From positions 1 through 64,000 of the forward strand of contig DMBU01000091.1 in NCBI GenBank assembly GCA_003446015.1: DNA of 64,000 nt. Direction: 5' to 3'. The translations under genes and the position numbers were made by a program. The notes below the pieces were generated by a model, which worked only from the letters and a program-made list of their open reading frames with translations, did no database searches and was not told the origin of the DNA. Of this stretch, positions 53,672-62,258 are shown in pieces (the first letter of the stretch is position 1; every line of letters begins with the position of its first letter). Origin of the DNA: Bacteroidales bacterium (GTDB taxonomy: Bacteria; Bacteroidota; Bacteroidia; Bacteroidales; UBA12077).

Positions 53672-54706
53672 CTATTTATCAAAATTTTCAATTACCGGAG
53701 TTTCTTCTATAACATCGGAGTGTTCTTTATAATCTCTCAACCACAGTTTTTGCCCAACAGCAGGTTCAGAACCTTCGTCCATCAAGTTTTTTTCGTACAA
53801 CTTTTTAATTTTTATCCCATACATCTGTGAAATGGCATACATCGATTCACCTTCTTTTACCTCGTGAAAATCAAATCCGTGTTCGGCTTTATTTCTTTTG
53901 GGCTGGATATACAGAATTTGGCCTTCAGTTAATTTGCTGTTTTCTTCTATCTCGTTATACTTAAAAAGCTCCCATGGAAGCATTCCTAATTCTTCAGTAA
54001 TACTTTTAAAGCTATCGCCTTTTTTAACAATGATATAATCAATTCTGTTCTTACTAAATACTCGATGCTTCTCGGTATATATCTTAAAATTATCGACATC
54101 GGCCAGAACCACTTTTTGTGAATCCTGAACAAATTCTTCAGTTTTATAATTTGATAAACTTCCTCCCTGATCAAAAACGTAAAGTTGATTATCTTCAATG
54201 ATCCTTATTAATAATGTTGCATATGTTTTACTGGTTGCATAACCGGCTCTTTGCAGTCCTTTTGCCCAGGATTTATAATCGGTAGGATTAAGATCAAACA
54301 AAAATGAATATCGTGTTCCTTTAACTATAAAATCCGAATGATCTTTATATGATTCGTATACAGTATTGTATTTTCTAAAACATTCATTTCTTTTATCATC
54401 ATCGTGGTAAACTTTTCCTCCCTTCCATCCGTTATGGCATTTTATACCAAAGTGATTGTTTGATTTTCTTGCCAAGGTACTATTACCATTATCCGATTCG
54501 AGCATAGCCTGAGCCAGAGTAATGCTTGCAGGGATCCGACTCCTTTTCATTTCCTTAATAGCCAGTTCATTAAAGTTATTTATATAATCTTTACGATCAA
54601 TAGAAATATAATTATTAGTTGATTTAGATGATGATTTTGGTACCTGCTGTACCTTACATGAAATTACGAATAAGGGTATTATCAGGAATATTAGCTTTTT
54701 TGTCAT
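53672..54706 (-). CDS. Lipoprotein N-acetylglucosaminidase with two LysM domains
   Basis: A 344-residue wall-active lipoprotein. The signal peptide ends in F-V-I-S-C. The glucosaminidase domain (about 35-185) shows S-I-T-L-A-Q-A-M-L-E-S-D-N-G with the catalytic Glu, then N-N-H-F-G-I-K-C-H. Two LysM repeats follow: I-V-K-K-G-D-S-F-K-S-I near 225 and H-E-V-K-E-G-E-S-M-Y-A-I near 278, which bind peptidoglycan. It probably trims glycan strands during growth or division. It is divergent from cdd, 81 bases apart. Confidence 0.93.
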   Translation of the reverse strand: MTKKLIFLIIPLFVISCKVQQVPKSSSKSTNNYISIDRKDYINNFNELAIKEMKRSRIPASITLAQAMLESDNGNSTLARKSNNHFGIKCHNGWKGGKVYHDDDKRNECFRKYNTVYESYKDHSDFIVKGTRYSFLFDLNPTDYKSWAKGLQRAGYATSKTYATLLIRIIEDNQLYVFDQGGSLSNYKTEEFVQDSQKVVLADVDNFKIYTEKHRVFSKNRIDYIIVKKGDSFKSITEELGMLPWELFKYNEIEENSKLTEGQILYIQPKRNKAEHGFDFHEVKEGESMYAISQMYGIKIKKLYEKNLMDEGSEPAVGQKLWLRDYKEHSDVIEETPVIENFDK

Positions 54707-54787
54707 TTTTTTTTTGTTATTTTGAACAAATGTAAAAAAAATATTTAATGTTGAATTTGATATTTTTTTCTAAAGGAACAACTTCAT

Positions 54788-55270
54788 ATGATTAAACGTG
54801 AAATAAAATCAATATTGTTTGATTACAATTCTCTTGCCGAACTTGATGAAAAATATCAGGAATTAATTCAAAAAGCAAAAGAAGCTGCAGAAAACGCTTA
54901 TGCTCCTTATTCAAAGTTTAATGTAGGTGCAGCTGTATTACTTGAAAACAATGAAATTATCCAGGGAAACAACCAGGAGAATGCAGCATATCCATCGGGT
55001 TTATGCGCTGAGCGAGTGGCCATCTTTTATGCTAATTCCAAATATCCTAATATCCCTATTAAGGCTATAGCTGTGACAGCAAGTACAGAAAAAGGATTCA
55101 TAACTGACCCGATTCCTCCTTGTGGTTCATGTTTACAAGTTATTTTAGAAAGTGAAAAAAGATCTGGAAAACCTATTGAAGTATTGCTATACGGACAAAA
55201 TAAAATAACTATTGCGGATAGCGTTATACAGTTTTTACCCTTATACTTTAATAAAGAAATGCTAAAATAG
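54788..55270 (+). CDS. cdd: Cytidine deaminase
   Basis: A 160-residue zinc enzyme of pyrimidine salvage. The active-site motifs are present: C-A-E-R-V-A-I near residue 75, with Cys as zinc ligand and the catalytic Glu, then P-P-C-G-S-C-L-Q near 111 for the other two Cys ligands. Substrate-binding residues F-N-V-G-A-A-V near 45 also match. It is slightly longer than the tetrameric type, with an N-terminal extension of about 20 residues. It ends three bases before the convergent adenylate cyclase gene stop. Confidence 0.95.
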   Translation: MIKREIKSILFDYNSLAELDEKYQELIQKAKEAAENAYAPYSKFNVGAAVLLENNEIIQGNNQENAAYPSGLCAERVAIFYANSKYPNIPIKAIAVTASTEKGFITDPIPPCGSCLQVILESEKRSGKPIEVLLYGQNKITIADSVIQFLPLYFNKEMLK

Positions 55271-55273
55271 ATA

Positions 55274-56875
55274 TTAGTATTTTGATAATTTTTTAAGGAA
55301 TTCTGCATTAGGAACTATACCATATTCATCATCAGAATATTCCGGTTTGAGCCTGTTTACAAAATACATATCTAATTCGATATTATTTTTAACTTCTATT
55401 TTGCCTCTATAAGTGCAGTCAAAATAATCTTTAATAAATTCATACGTATCACCAGAAACATTAACTTTTCCCACTTCGCCCGACTGTTCCATCCTATTGG
55501 CTTTATTTACCGCATCACCCCAAATATCATATGCAAATTTCTTTTTCCCAATTACACCTGCAATAACTTCTCCTGTATGTATTCCCAATCGCAACTCCCA
55601 TGCAGTTTCGTTTTTCATTTTCTCTTCTTCTGCATATTCCTTCATAAATTTTTGAATCTCTAATCCTGCAAGAGTAACATCAATGGGGTTACTTTTATTT
55701 CTTAAAGGTAAGCCCCCAGCACACATATATGCATCACCAATCGTTTTTATTTTTTCAATATAATGTCCTTCAATTATTTCATCAAATTTTTGGATATACA
55801 TATTTAACTCTTCAACCAAATCCTGACTCTCCATTATTCCTGTTAGCTTCGAAAAGTCTTTAAAATCAGTAAATAATATAGAAACTAACTTATATTGTTT
55901 TGATTTTGCGAAACCTTTTTTCTTTAATTGTTCTGCCGTTTCAAAAGGAAGAATATTTAATAAAAGCTCATCGGATTTTTTCTTTTGTTCTTCGCTAAGT
56001 TCTTTTTGCTTTTCAATTTCCTGACGTTGTTTTTCCAACAGTAAATTTGAATTTTCTAGATGCTCAGTTAGTGTAACTAAGCTCTCATTTTTAGCTTCGA
56101 GTCTTTCTTCTGCTTCTTTTAGTTCTGTAACGTTGGATTCTATTGCGATATACTTAATAATCTGATCCTGTTCATTATAAACAGGAGTTAGGGTTGTTTG
56201 AATCCAGATTGGCTGTCCGTCTTTTGTTTGCCATTTTTTTTCATAAGCGGAACTTTCGGCACCTTCCCTGCATTTTTGTATGGCATCATTCAACTTAGGA
56301 TTATTCTCAGGATCAAATAACAATGATTCAAACTTCTTCCTAAACTCTTCCAGCGTGTAACCATACATTTTTTCAAATCCTTCATTAACCCATTCAATTT
56401 TGTTTTTATTACTAATAATAACAACGCCAGTTGCAGTTTTACGCGCAACAATTGAAAGTTCACGAAGCAGTTCATGTTCAATGTATATATCGTGTTGAAA
56501 ATCTCTTCTACTTTCAGCAGCTTCAATACGCATTAAGAGTTCATCTTTGCTATAAGGACTTCTGATAAAGTCAACAATACCGTATTCAAATACTCTATCA
56601 AAGTTTGTTCGTGGAGAATAATCGGTAATTAATATTACAGGAATATCATGTGTTAATTTATCCTGTTTTAATGACATTATACTTTCTATTCCATTTCTTG
56701 CAAGCGATTCTACACTAATTAAAATTATATTTGGTTGAACAAGGAGTGCAGAATTGTAGATTTCGCTTCGCGCTGATTGTGAAATTCCAAATCTATCTTT
56801 ATCATCTTTAAGAATATCTTGCAAATAAGAAAATGCATTTCCTTTATCATCTGCAATTAATATCTTGTAAATCAT
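55274..56875 (-). CDS. Class III adenylate cyclase with degenerate receiver and PAS domains
   Basis: A 533-residue soluble signalling protein. Residues about 1-125 have a receiver fold, but the phosphoacceptor Asp is replaced (I-I-L-I-S-V-E) and the conserved Lys position reads I-R-S-P-Y, so it cannot be phosphorylated in the usual way. A PAS domain follows (about 135-255, with W-V-N-E-G-F-E-K-M-Y-G-Y), then a coiled coil (about 255-305) and a cyclase domain (about 325-515). The two metal Asp (F-T-D-F-K-D-F), Lys and Asp at the base-specificity sites (I-K-T-I-G-D-A-Y, F-A-Y-D-I-W-G-D) and V-N-K-A-N-R-M are present. The Lys/Asp pair indicates cAMP rather than cGMP. It is divergent from the SpoIIE/SiaB/SiaC genes. 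Confidence 0.9.
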   Translation of the reverse strand: MIYKILIADDKGNAFSYLQDILKDDKDRFGISQSARSEIYNSALLVQPNIILISVESLARNGIESIMSLKQDKLTHDIPVILITDYSPRTNFDRVFEYGIVDFIRSPYSKDELLMRIEAAESRRDFQHDIYIEHELLRELSIVARKTATGVVIISNKNKIEWVNEGFEKMYGYTLEEFRKKFESLLFDPENNPKLNDAIQKCREGAESSAYEKKWQTKDGQPIWIQTTLTPVYNEQDQIIKYIAIESNVTELKEAEERLEAKNESLVTLTEHLENSNLLLEKQRQEIEKQKELSEEQKKKSDELLLNILPFETAEQLKKKGFAKSKQYKLVSILFTDFKDFSKLTGIMESQDLVEELNMYIQKFDEIIEGHYIEKIKTIGDAYMCAGGLPLRNKSNPIDVTLAGLEIQKFMKEYAEEEKMKNETAWELRLGIHTGEVIAGVIGKKKFAYDIWGDAVNKANRMEQSGEVGKVNVSGDTYEFIKDYFDCTYRGKIEVKNNIELDMYFVNRLKPEYSDDEYGIVPNAEFLKKLSKY

Positions 56876-57113
56876 AGAATTTGAAATAGAGTGTTACTTA
56901 AAAAGTTTATCAGTTAAAAATATAACTTTTAAACTAAAAAAATCTCTATTTAACTTTTTTTTTAACTACTCCATATTTACCATTCATAATATCTTTTATA
57001 CCTTTCATCAAAAACCGACTTAAATAAGAAAAACAAGATCAAAATAAGTTACGAGTTCGTGCTAAATTTCATTTACAATCATTATTTTTATTTTTCCAAA
57101 TGGGGAAAGTAAT

Positions 57114-58352
57114 ATGATTTTTAGATTATTGTTATTAAGTGAAAGCAAAAAGGAGATTGATAAAATTACTTCTTTACTAATTTCTGAATTTCCCGACATA
57201 ACTCTTGAGATAAGGGTTCCAGATATTGAAATTCTAAATGAAATTGAATCTCTTTCTCCTGATGTAATAATTTTTGATGTAGACAATCCCAAAAATCATT
57301 TTAATGAAAATTTAGATCTTACAAGGAATATTCTAAGTATTAAACAAATACCAATTATTGTTATATCATCAACAAACGATTATAAAAAAATATATAAAAC
57401 AGGAGCAATAAATTTTATTCAAAAGCCTTATTCTGAAATTACTTTAGTATCAAATTTTAAAACAGCTACTAATCTTATAAGTGTATTAGATTCAATAAAT
57501 ATCAAAGAAGCTGAAATTGAAGAAAAGGATAAGAAGATTAACTTACAAATTGAAAGCGAGCTTAAGCAACGTGAGATTATTATCAGGAAAAATAAGGAAA
57601 TTATGGCAGATATTCGATATGCCAGCAGAATACAACATGCTATTTTACCAAATATAGATTTTATTAATGAAACTATTCACGAATACTTTATTTTACATCA
57701 GCCTAAAAGTCATGTTAGTGGTGATTTTTATTGGGTTTCTTGCTTAGGTAATAAAAAGATAATTGCTGTTGGTGATTGTACAGGACATGGATTATCTGGC
57801 GTATTAATGCATATGTTAGGTTCTGTATATTTAAACGAAATTGTTTCAAAGGGAGTTTTTTCTACTGCAAGCGATATCTTAGAACAACTTCGTGATAATA
57901 TTATGAGATCACTAAATCAGACCGGGGAATCAGGAGAAGCGCAGGATGGACTTGATATAGCGCTTTGCATTGTTGATTGTGAGAAAAAAAAGCTGCAGTT
58001 TGCTGGGGCCAATAATCCGCTTTACATTGTTAAAAAAAATGATTTAATTGAAATCAAAGGCGACAGAATGCCCGTTGGAATACATATCAATTTTGACAAA
58101 CCCTTTACAAATCATTTAGTAGATTTAGAAAGTAATGATAAAATATATTTGTTCTCGGATGGTTATGCTGATCAGTTTGGCGGGCCTAAAGGCAAGAAAT
58201 TTAGATACAAACAATTTAAAGAATTACTTCTTACTATTTGCCATGAACCAATGAATATTCAAAAGGAAATTTTAAATAATACTCATGATAAATGGAGGGG
58301 CTCAACTGAGCAAATTGATGACATTCTTGTTTTTGGAATAAAAATAAAATAA
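57114..58352 (+). CDS. Receiver-SpoIIE phosphatase, SiaA-like role
   Basis: A 412-residue cytosolic protein. Residues 1-125 form a receiver-like domain with the phosphoacceptor Asp retained (V-I-I-F-D-V-D-N) and Lys in I-Q-K-P-Y-S, although the acidic pair at the N-terminus is altered (L-L-S-E-S-K). A coiled coil (about 135-175) leads to the SpoIIE phosphatase domain: G-D-F-Y-W-V-S, G-D-C-T-G-H-G-L-S-G-V-L-M, D-G-L-D-I-A and F-S-D-G-Y-A-D-Q-F-G-G. It starts the run SpoIIE-SpoIIE-SiaB-SiaC and is divergent from the cyclase. Its C-terminus is highly similar to the phosphatases at 6379 and 58379. Confidence 0.92.
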   Translation: MIFRLLLLSESKKEIDKITSLLISEFPDITLEIRVPDIEILNEIESLSPDVIIFDVDNPKNHFNENLDLTRNILSIKQIPIIVISSTNDYKKIYKTGAINFIQKPYSEITLVSNFKTATNLISVLDSINIKEAEIEEKDKKINLQIESELKQREIIIRKNKEIMADIRYASRIQHAILPNIDFINETIHEYFILHQPKSHVSGDFYWVSCLGNKKIIAVGDCTGHGLSGVLMHMLGSVYLNEIVSKGVFSTASDILEQLRDNIMRSLNQTGESGEAQDGLDIALCIVDCEKKKLQFAGANNPLYIVKKNDLIEIKGDRMPVGIHINFDKPFTNHLVDLESNDKIYLFSDGYADQFGGPKGKKFRYKQFKELLLTICHEPMNIQKEILNNTHDKWRGSTEQIDDILVFGIKIK

Positions 58353-58378
58353 CTTTAACCTTTGTAAATTTTATTGAA

Positions 58379-60124
58379 GTGAAAAAAATAACTAAAATCA
58401 TACTTTCTTTTTTTATCACTTATCTTTTTTTCTGTTATTCTGTTATATCGCAGGATATTCCTTCGTCGATTAAAAATGAACTACAAGCTTACGAAGCTAA
58501 AATTGTACAATATAAAAAAGAAAATAATTTACAACTTGAGTTAGAGTTTCTTAATAAAGCAGCATTTTTATGTTGGGATAATCAATTGTTTAATAAGGCT
58601 ATTGATCATTTTAAAAGAGGAGTTGAAATAAACGAAAAGCTTAACAACCAAAATGGTATAATGTTAAGTGCAAATTACATTGGGATGATCTATAATGATA
58701 CTCAAGATTACAACTCTGCTATTACCTATTTTCGAAAAGCCCTTGAAATAAACAGAAAACTAAATAATAAGGAAAATATATCATCTTCACTTGTTAACAT
58801 TTCACAATCCTTTCAGCAACTTGCCAATTATGAAGAATCAAACAAATGGGCTCTGGAGGGAGTTGAAGTAGCTAAAGAATTAAATAATTTAAAATTAGTT
58901 AGAAGCTTTTATGGGATATTAGCAAATAACTTTCAAAGTCTTGGAAACTCCGAAAAAAGCATTGAATATTTTGATTTGTTTGCTTCCATAGATAAATACC
59001 TTAAAAAAGAAGAGATTAAGGATATCAAACAACAATCTGAATCTGAAGTACAAAAAGCCAAGCAAGAGAAAGAGATAACAAAGCAAGAGCTTGTTAAACA
59101 AACCGACAAGTTAAAAGAAACGGAGACTTCACTTGCCCAGGTTGAAGAAGTAACCCGCGAACAACAAATGCAATTAGAACTTCAAGAATCAAAAATAAGA
59201 GAACAGGCAGCACAATTAAAATTTGAACGATTAGTAAGAAGAGTCATTATTGGTATTCTAATTATTTTCTTTGCTTTTTTTACAATTTTAATGGTTTTAT
59301 ACAGAAAAATAAGAATCCAGAAAAATCAAATTGAAGAACAGAGAGATATTCTGGATATCCAAAATAAAAAAATAAATGCAAGTATTCAGTACGCACAAAA
59401 TATTCAAAGAGCAATACTTCCGGTTAAAAATCAAATTGAAAATCTATTTGAAAGTTTTATAATATATCGACCCAAAGATATAGTCTCAGGAGACTTTTAT
59501 TGGTTTGCCCAAACACAAGACACAGCTTTCCTTGCTGCTGTTGATTGCACTGGGCATGGAGTCCCTGGTGCATTTATGTCAATGATAGGAAATAGCCTCT
59601 TAAACGAAATTGTTTTAGAAAAAAAAGTTGTAGAACCAGCAAAAATATTATCTTTATTAAACGAAAAAATAATTGAATCGTTAAGACAGGAAGAAACAGA
59701 GAACAAAGATGGAATGGATGTTTGTTTTATTTCGATTGATTTAAAATCAAAACAAATAAATTTTTCCGGAGCAAAACGACCATTATTTATATTTAAGAAA
59801 AAAACCTCTGAATTTGATGAAATTAAGGGAGACAGAATATCTATTGGAGGAGTAAAAAACACTAAAGAAATTGAACAATTTAATAATCACATTATAAATA
59901 CTGAAAAAGGAGATATTTTATTTTTATCTTCAGATGGTTTAACAGATCAAAATAATTCAGAACGAAAAAGATTTGGAAGTAATAAGCTGAAAGAAATAAT
60001 TTTAAATAATATTTCGGAACCAATGGCTAAACAGAAGGAAATTATTGAGAATGAGCTAAGCGATTTTCAGCGAGATGAAGAGCAACGTGACGACATTACT
60101 TTAATTGGAATAAAAATTAATTAA
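58379..60124 (+). CDS. TPR-SpoIIE phosphatase with a transmembrane helix
   Basis: A 581-residue protein starting at GTG. A signal peptide or anchor (1-24) is followed by TPR repeats (about 30-205, e.g. A-I-D-H-F-K-R-G-V-E-I-N-E-K-L-N and A-I-T-Y-F-R-K-A-L-E-I-N-R-K), a coiled coil, a transmembrane helix (about 286-306), a second coiled coil and a SpoIIE phosphatase (about 345-581). The phosphatase has G-D-F-Y-W-F-A, V-D-C-T-G-H-G-V-P-G-A-F-M and S-S-D-G-L-T-D-Q. The TPR part therefore faces the periplasm and the phosphatase the cytosol. It is 26 bases after the receiver-SpoIIE gene and four bases before the SiaB-like gene. Confidence 0.92.
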   Translation: MKKITKIILSFFITYLFFCYSVISQDIPSSIKNELQAYEAKIVQYKKENNLQLELEFLNKAAFLCWDNQLFNKAIDHFKRGVEINEKLNNQNGIMLSANYIGMIYNDTQDYNSAITYFRKALEINRKLNNKENISSSLVNISQSFQQLANYEESNKWALEGVEVAKELNNLKLVRSFYGILANNFQSLGNSEKSIEYFDLFASIDKYLKKEEIKDIKQQSESEVQKAKQEKEITKQELVKQTDKLKETETSLAQVEEVTREQQMQLELQESKIREQAAQLKFERLVRRVIIGILIIFFAFFTILMVLYRKIRIQKNQIEEQRDILDIQNKKINASIQYAQNIQRAILPVKNQIENLFESFIIYRPKDIVSGDFYWFAQTQDTAFLAAVDCTGHGVPGAFMSMIGNSLLNEIVLEKKVVEPAKILSLLNEKIIESLRQEETENKDGMDVCFISIDLKSKQINFSGAKRPLFIFKKKTSEFDEIKGDRISIGGVKNTKEIEQFNNHIINTEKGDILFLSSDGLTDQNNSERKRFGSNKLKEIILNNISEPMAKQKEIIENELSDFQRDEEQRDDITLIGIKIN

Positions 60125-60128
60125 CCTA

Positions 60129-60659
60129 ATGACTGATACGAATATCGTTTCATTTATGACAAATAAAACAATATTATCTTATAAAGGACCTTTTTACATT
60201 GAGCTAATATCTGTTTTTGGAACAAATATTCGAAACTTTAACGATGCATATAGCAATGCTCGAAAAAAACTTTTTAAGATTTTTATTGAACTTTCGCAAA
60301 ACGTTTCGAATTATTCTGAAAATTATCATATGGTCAACAATGTCCAAAGAATTGGTGTTGGAGAACTTACTTTAAAAGATTTAGAAAAAGCTTATCTTTT
60401 TACTACAAAAAATCAAGTAAAAAAGACCGATGCAGAGATTCTTGCTGAACGATGTGAAATAGTAAATGCATCAGACCAGTTAAAACTGAGAGAATTAAAA
60501 AGAGAACAGAGATTAAATTCACCGGGAGAAAAATTTGGTGCCAGAATTGGACTAATCCAGGCAGTAATGCTATCAAATAATACACTTGAATATCACATTG
60601 AAAAGATAAACGAAGACTTTTCTTATTTTTCGTTAACCGTTAAAATAGATAAATATTAA
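60129..60659 (+). CDS. SiaB-like kinase (DUF6272)
   Basis: A 176-residue protein of the DUF6272/SiaB family, distantly related to the GHKL ATPases. The N-box region reads F-I-E-L-S-Q-N-V-S-N-Y-S and a Gly-rich part lies near residues 135-145 (G-E-K-F-G-A-R-I-G). In Pseudomonas aeruginosa SiaB phosphorylates SiaC, opposed by the SiaA phosphatase. The immediate neighbours here are two SpoIIE phosphatases upstream and a DUF1987 protein 12 bases downstream. Function by homology; not demonstrated. Confidence 0.85.
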   Translation: MTDTNIVSFMTNKTILSYKGPFYIELISVFGTNIRNFNDAYSNARKKLFKIFIELSQNVSNYSENYHMVNNVQRIGVGELTLKDLEKAYLFTTKNQVKKTDAEILAERCEIVNASDQLKLRELKREQRLNSPGEKFGARIGLIQAVMLSNNTLEYHIEKINEDFSYFSLTVKIDKY

Positions 60660-60671
60660 ATAAAACATATT

Positions 60672-61058
60672 ATGGAAAATATTACTTTAACAAGCTCCCC
60701 TACTACTCCTTATTTCCCAGAAGTAAATTTCAATGTTGAGAAAGGTACTTGCGAAATAAAAGGTGAATCATATATGGAAGAGACTTACAAGTTTTATCTC
60801 CCGTTAATAAATTGGATTAAAGATTATACTAAAAAAATCAAAAAGCCACTCGAAGTAAATGTTAAACTTATTTATCTTAACACAAGTTCTACTAAATGTG
60901 TATTAGATATATTAGAAATTTTAAAAGATTTCGAAGATGATGGTGGAACAGTAAAAGTAAATTGGTATTATGATAAATCTGATCCTGATATGGTTGATGA
61001 AGTTGAAGACTTTGAAGCAGAATCAGGAATGAAAATTGAATTAATAGAATTTGAATAG
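60672..61058 (+). CDS. SiaC-like regulatory phosphoprotein (DUF1987)
   Basis: A 128-residue protein covering the whole DUF1987 domain: P-T-T-P-Y-F-P-E-V near residue 10, G-E-S-Y-M-E-E near 31, then Y-L-N-T-S-S-T-K near 68-75. In SiaC the phosphorylated Thr lies in this loop, so Thr71 and neighbouring Ser72/73 are the candidate sites here. Dephosphorylated SiaC binds and activates its cyclase in Pseudomonas. Last gene of the run, closed by a strong bidirectional terminator. Confidence 0.9.
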   Translation: MENITLTSSPTTPYFPEVNFNVEKGTCEIKGESYMEETYKFYLPLINWIKDYTKKIKKPLEVNVKLIYLNTSSTKCVLDILEILKDFEDDGGTVKVNWYYDKSDPDMVDEVEDFEAESGMKIELIEFE

Positions 61059-61076
61059 ATTTTATTACTGATAATA

Positions 61077-61108
61077 CAAAAGAGGCTGCATATATGCAGC
61101 CTCTTTTG
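61077..61108. terminator. Bidirectional terminator between the siaC-like gene and ilvE
   Basis: AAAGAGGCTGC/GCAGCCTCTTT perfect stem around ATATAT, with A and T runs at the ends, between convergent genes. Confidence 0.93.
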
Positions 61109-61123
61109 TATTGCATGAACGTA

Positions 61124-62143
61124 TTACTTTATAATTTCAACCCAATTATGTGGATCTGGCTCATCGCCATATTGAATGGCAACCAATTTATTATAAATCT
61201 TCGTTGAAATTGGTCCGGCTTTACCATCTTTACAGAAATTATATTTCTTATCCTCATCAATATCATAAATTTCACCAATAGGAGAAATTATGGCTGCTGT
61301 TCCACAGGCCCCAACCTCGTCAAAAGTATTTAACTCTTCAATATCTATTGGTCTTCGTTCAACTTTAAAACCCATATCTTCAGCTAACTGCATAATACTC
61401 AAATTAGTTATTGAAGGTAAGATGGATGGTGATTTTGGAGTTATATAAGTGTTATTTCTTATTCCAAAGAAATTTGCTGCACCAATCTCGTCAATGTATT
61501 TTTTATGTACTGAATCTAAATACATTGGGGCACCATAACCTTCATCATGCGCTTTTTTTACACCACGCAAACTTGAAGCGTAATTCCCACCCACTTTTAT
61601 ACTGCCTGTTCCTAATGGTGCTGCACGATCCGAATCTCTTATAACAGCTATTTTAACAGGAGTAAATCCTTCTTTAAAATATGGACCAACGGGCGAAACA
61701 AAAACTACAAATAAATATTCATCAGCTGGTTTAACCCCAATCTGTGGACCAGAACCAATCAATAAAGGTCTTAAGTATAAAGCTGCTCCAGTTCCATAAG
61801 GTGGAACAAAACGCTCATTCATAAAAACAGCTTTGGTAATTGCCTCTTTAAAAATTTCTTTTGTAATTGGTTGCATTAATATTCCGTGAGCAGATCGTTC
61901 CATTCGTTTAAAATTCTCTTCCCAACGAAATAATCTAATCTTGCCATCTTTACCTCGATAAGCCTTCATTCCTTCAAATGCCTGCTGTCCGTAATGCAAA
62001 GCTGTTGCCGAAATATGTAAATTTAAATGCTCAGATGAAGATATTTCTAATTCTCCCCATTTGCCATTTCTATAATAACACCTGACATTGTAATCTGTTT
62101 TTAAATAACCAAAGGGCAATTTACCCCAGTCTAAATTTGTCAT
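61124..62143 (-). CDS. ilvE: Branched-chain amino acid aminotransferase
   Basis: A 339-residue PLP enzyme for the last step of Leu, Ile and Val synthesis, using glutamate. The PLP Lys is in G-S-I-K-V-G-G-N-Y-A-S near residue 182. Other family motifs are A-L-H-Y-G-Q-Q-A-F-E-G near 50, the R-P-L-L-I-G-S-G block near 125 and the F-D-E-V-G-A-C-G-T-A-A near 275. Length corresponds to the type II class found in Bacteroidota. Single gene. Confidence 0.95.
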   Translation of the reverse strand: MTNLDWGKLPFGYLKTDYNVRCYYRNGKWGELEISSSEHLNLHISATALHYGQQAFEGMKAYRGKDGKIRLFRWEENFKRMERSAHGILMQPITKEIFKEAITKAVFMNERFVPPYGTGAALYLRPLLIGSGPQIGVKPADEYLFVVFVSPVGPYFKEGFTPVKIAVIRDSDRAAPLGTGSIKVGGNYASSLRGVKKAHDEGYGAPMYLDSVHKKYIDEIGAANFFGIRNNTYITPKSPSILPSITNLSIMQLAEDMGFKVERRPIDIEELNTFDEVGACGTAAIISPIGEIYDIDEDKKYNFCKDGKAGPISTKIYNKLVAIQYGDEPDPHNWVEIIK

Positions 62144-62258
62144 ATCTGTTTATTTTTTGATTTTCATTTTGCTGCACAAAGATACCAAAATTGATAGTTG
62201 TTAAGTAAAAAAAAATCCTATTACACAACATGAAAATCTTCAATGAAACTGAATAATT

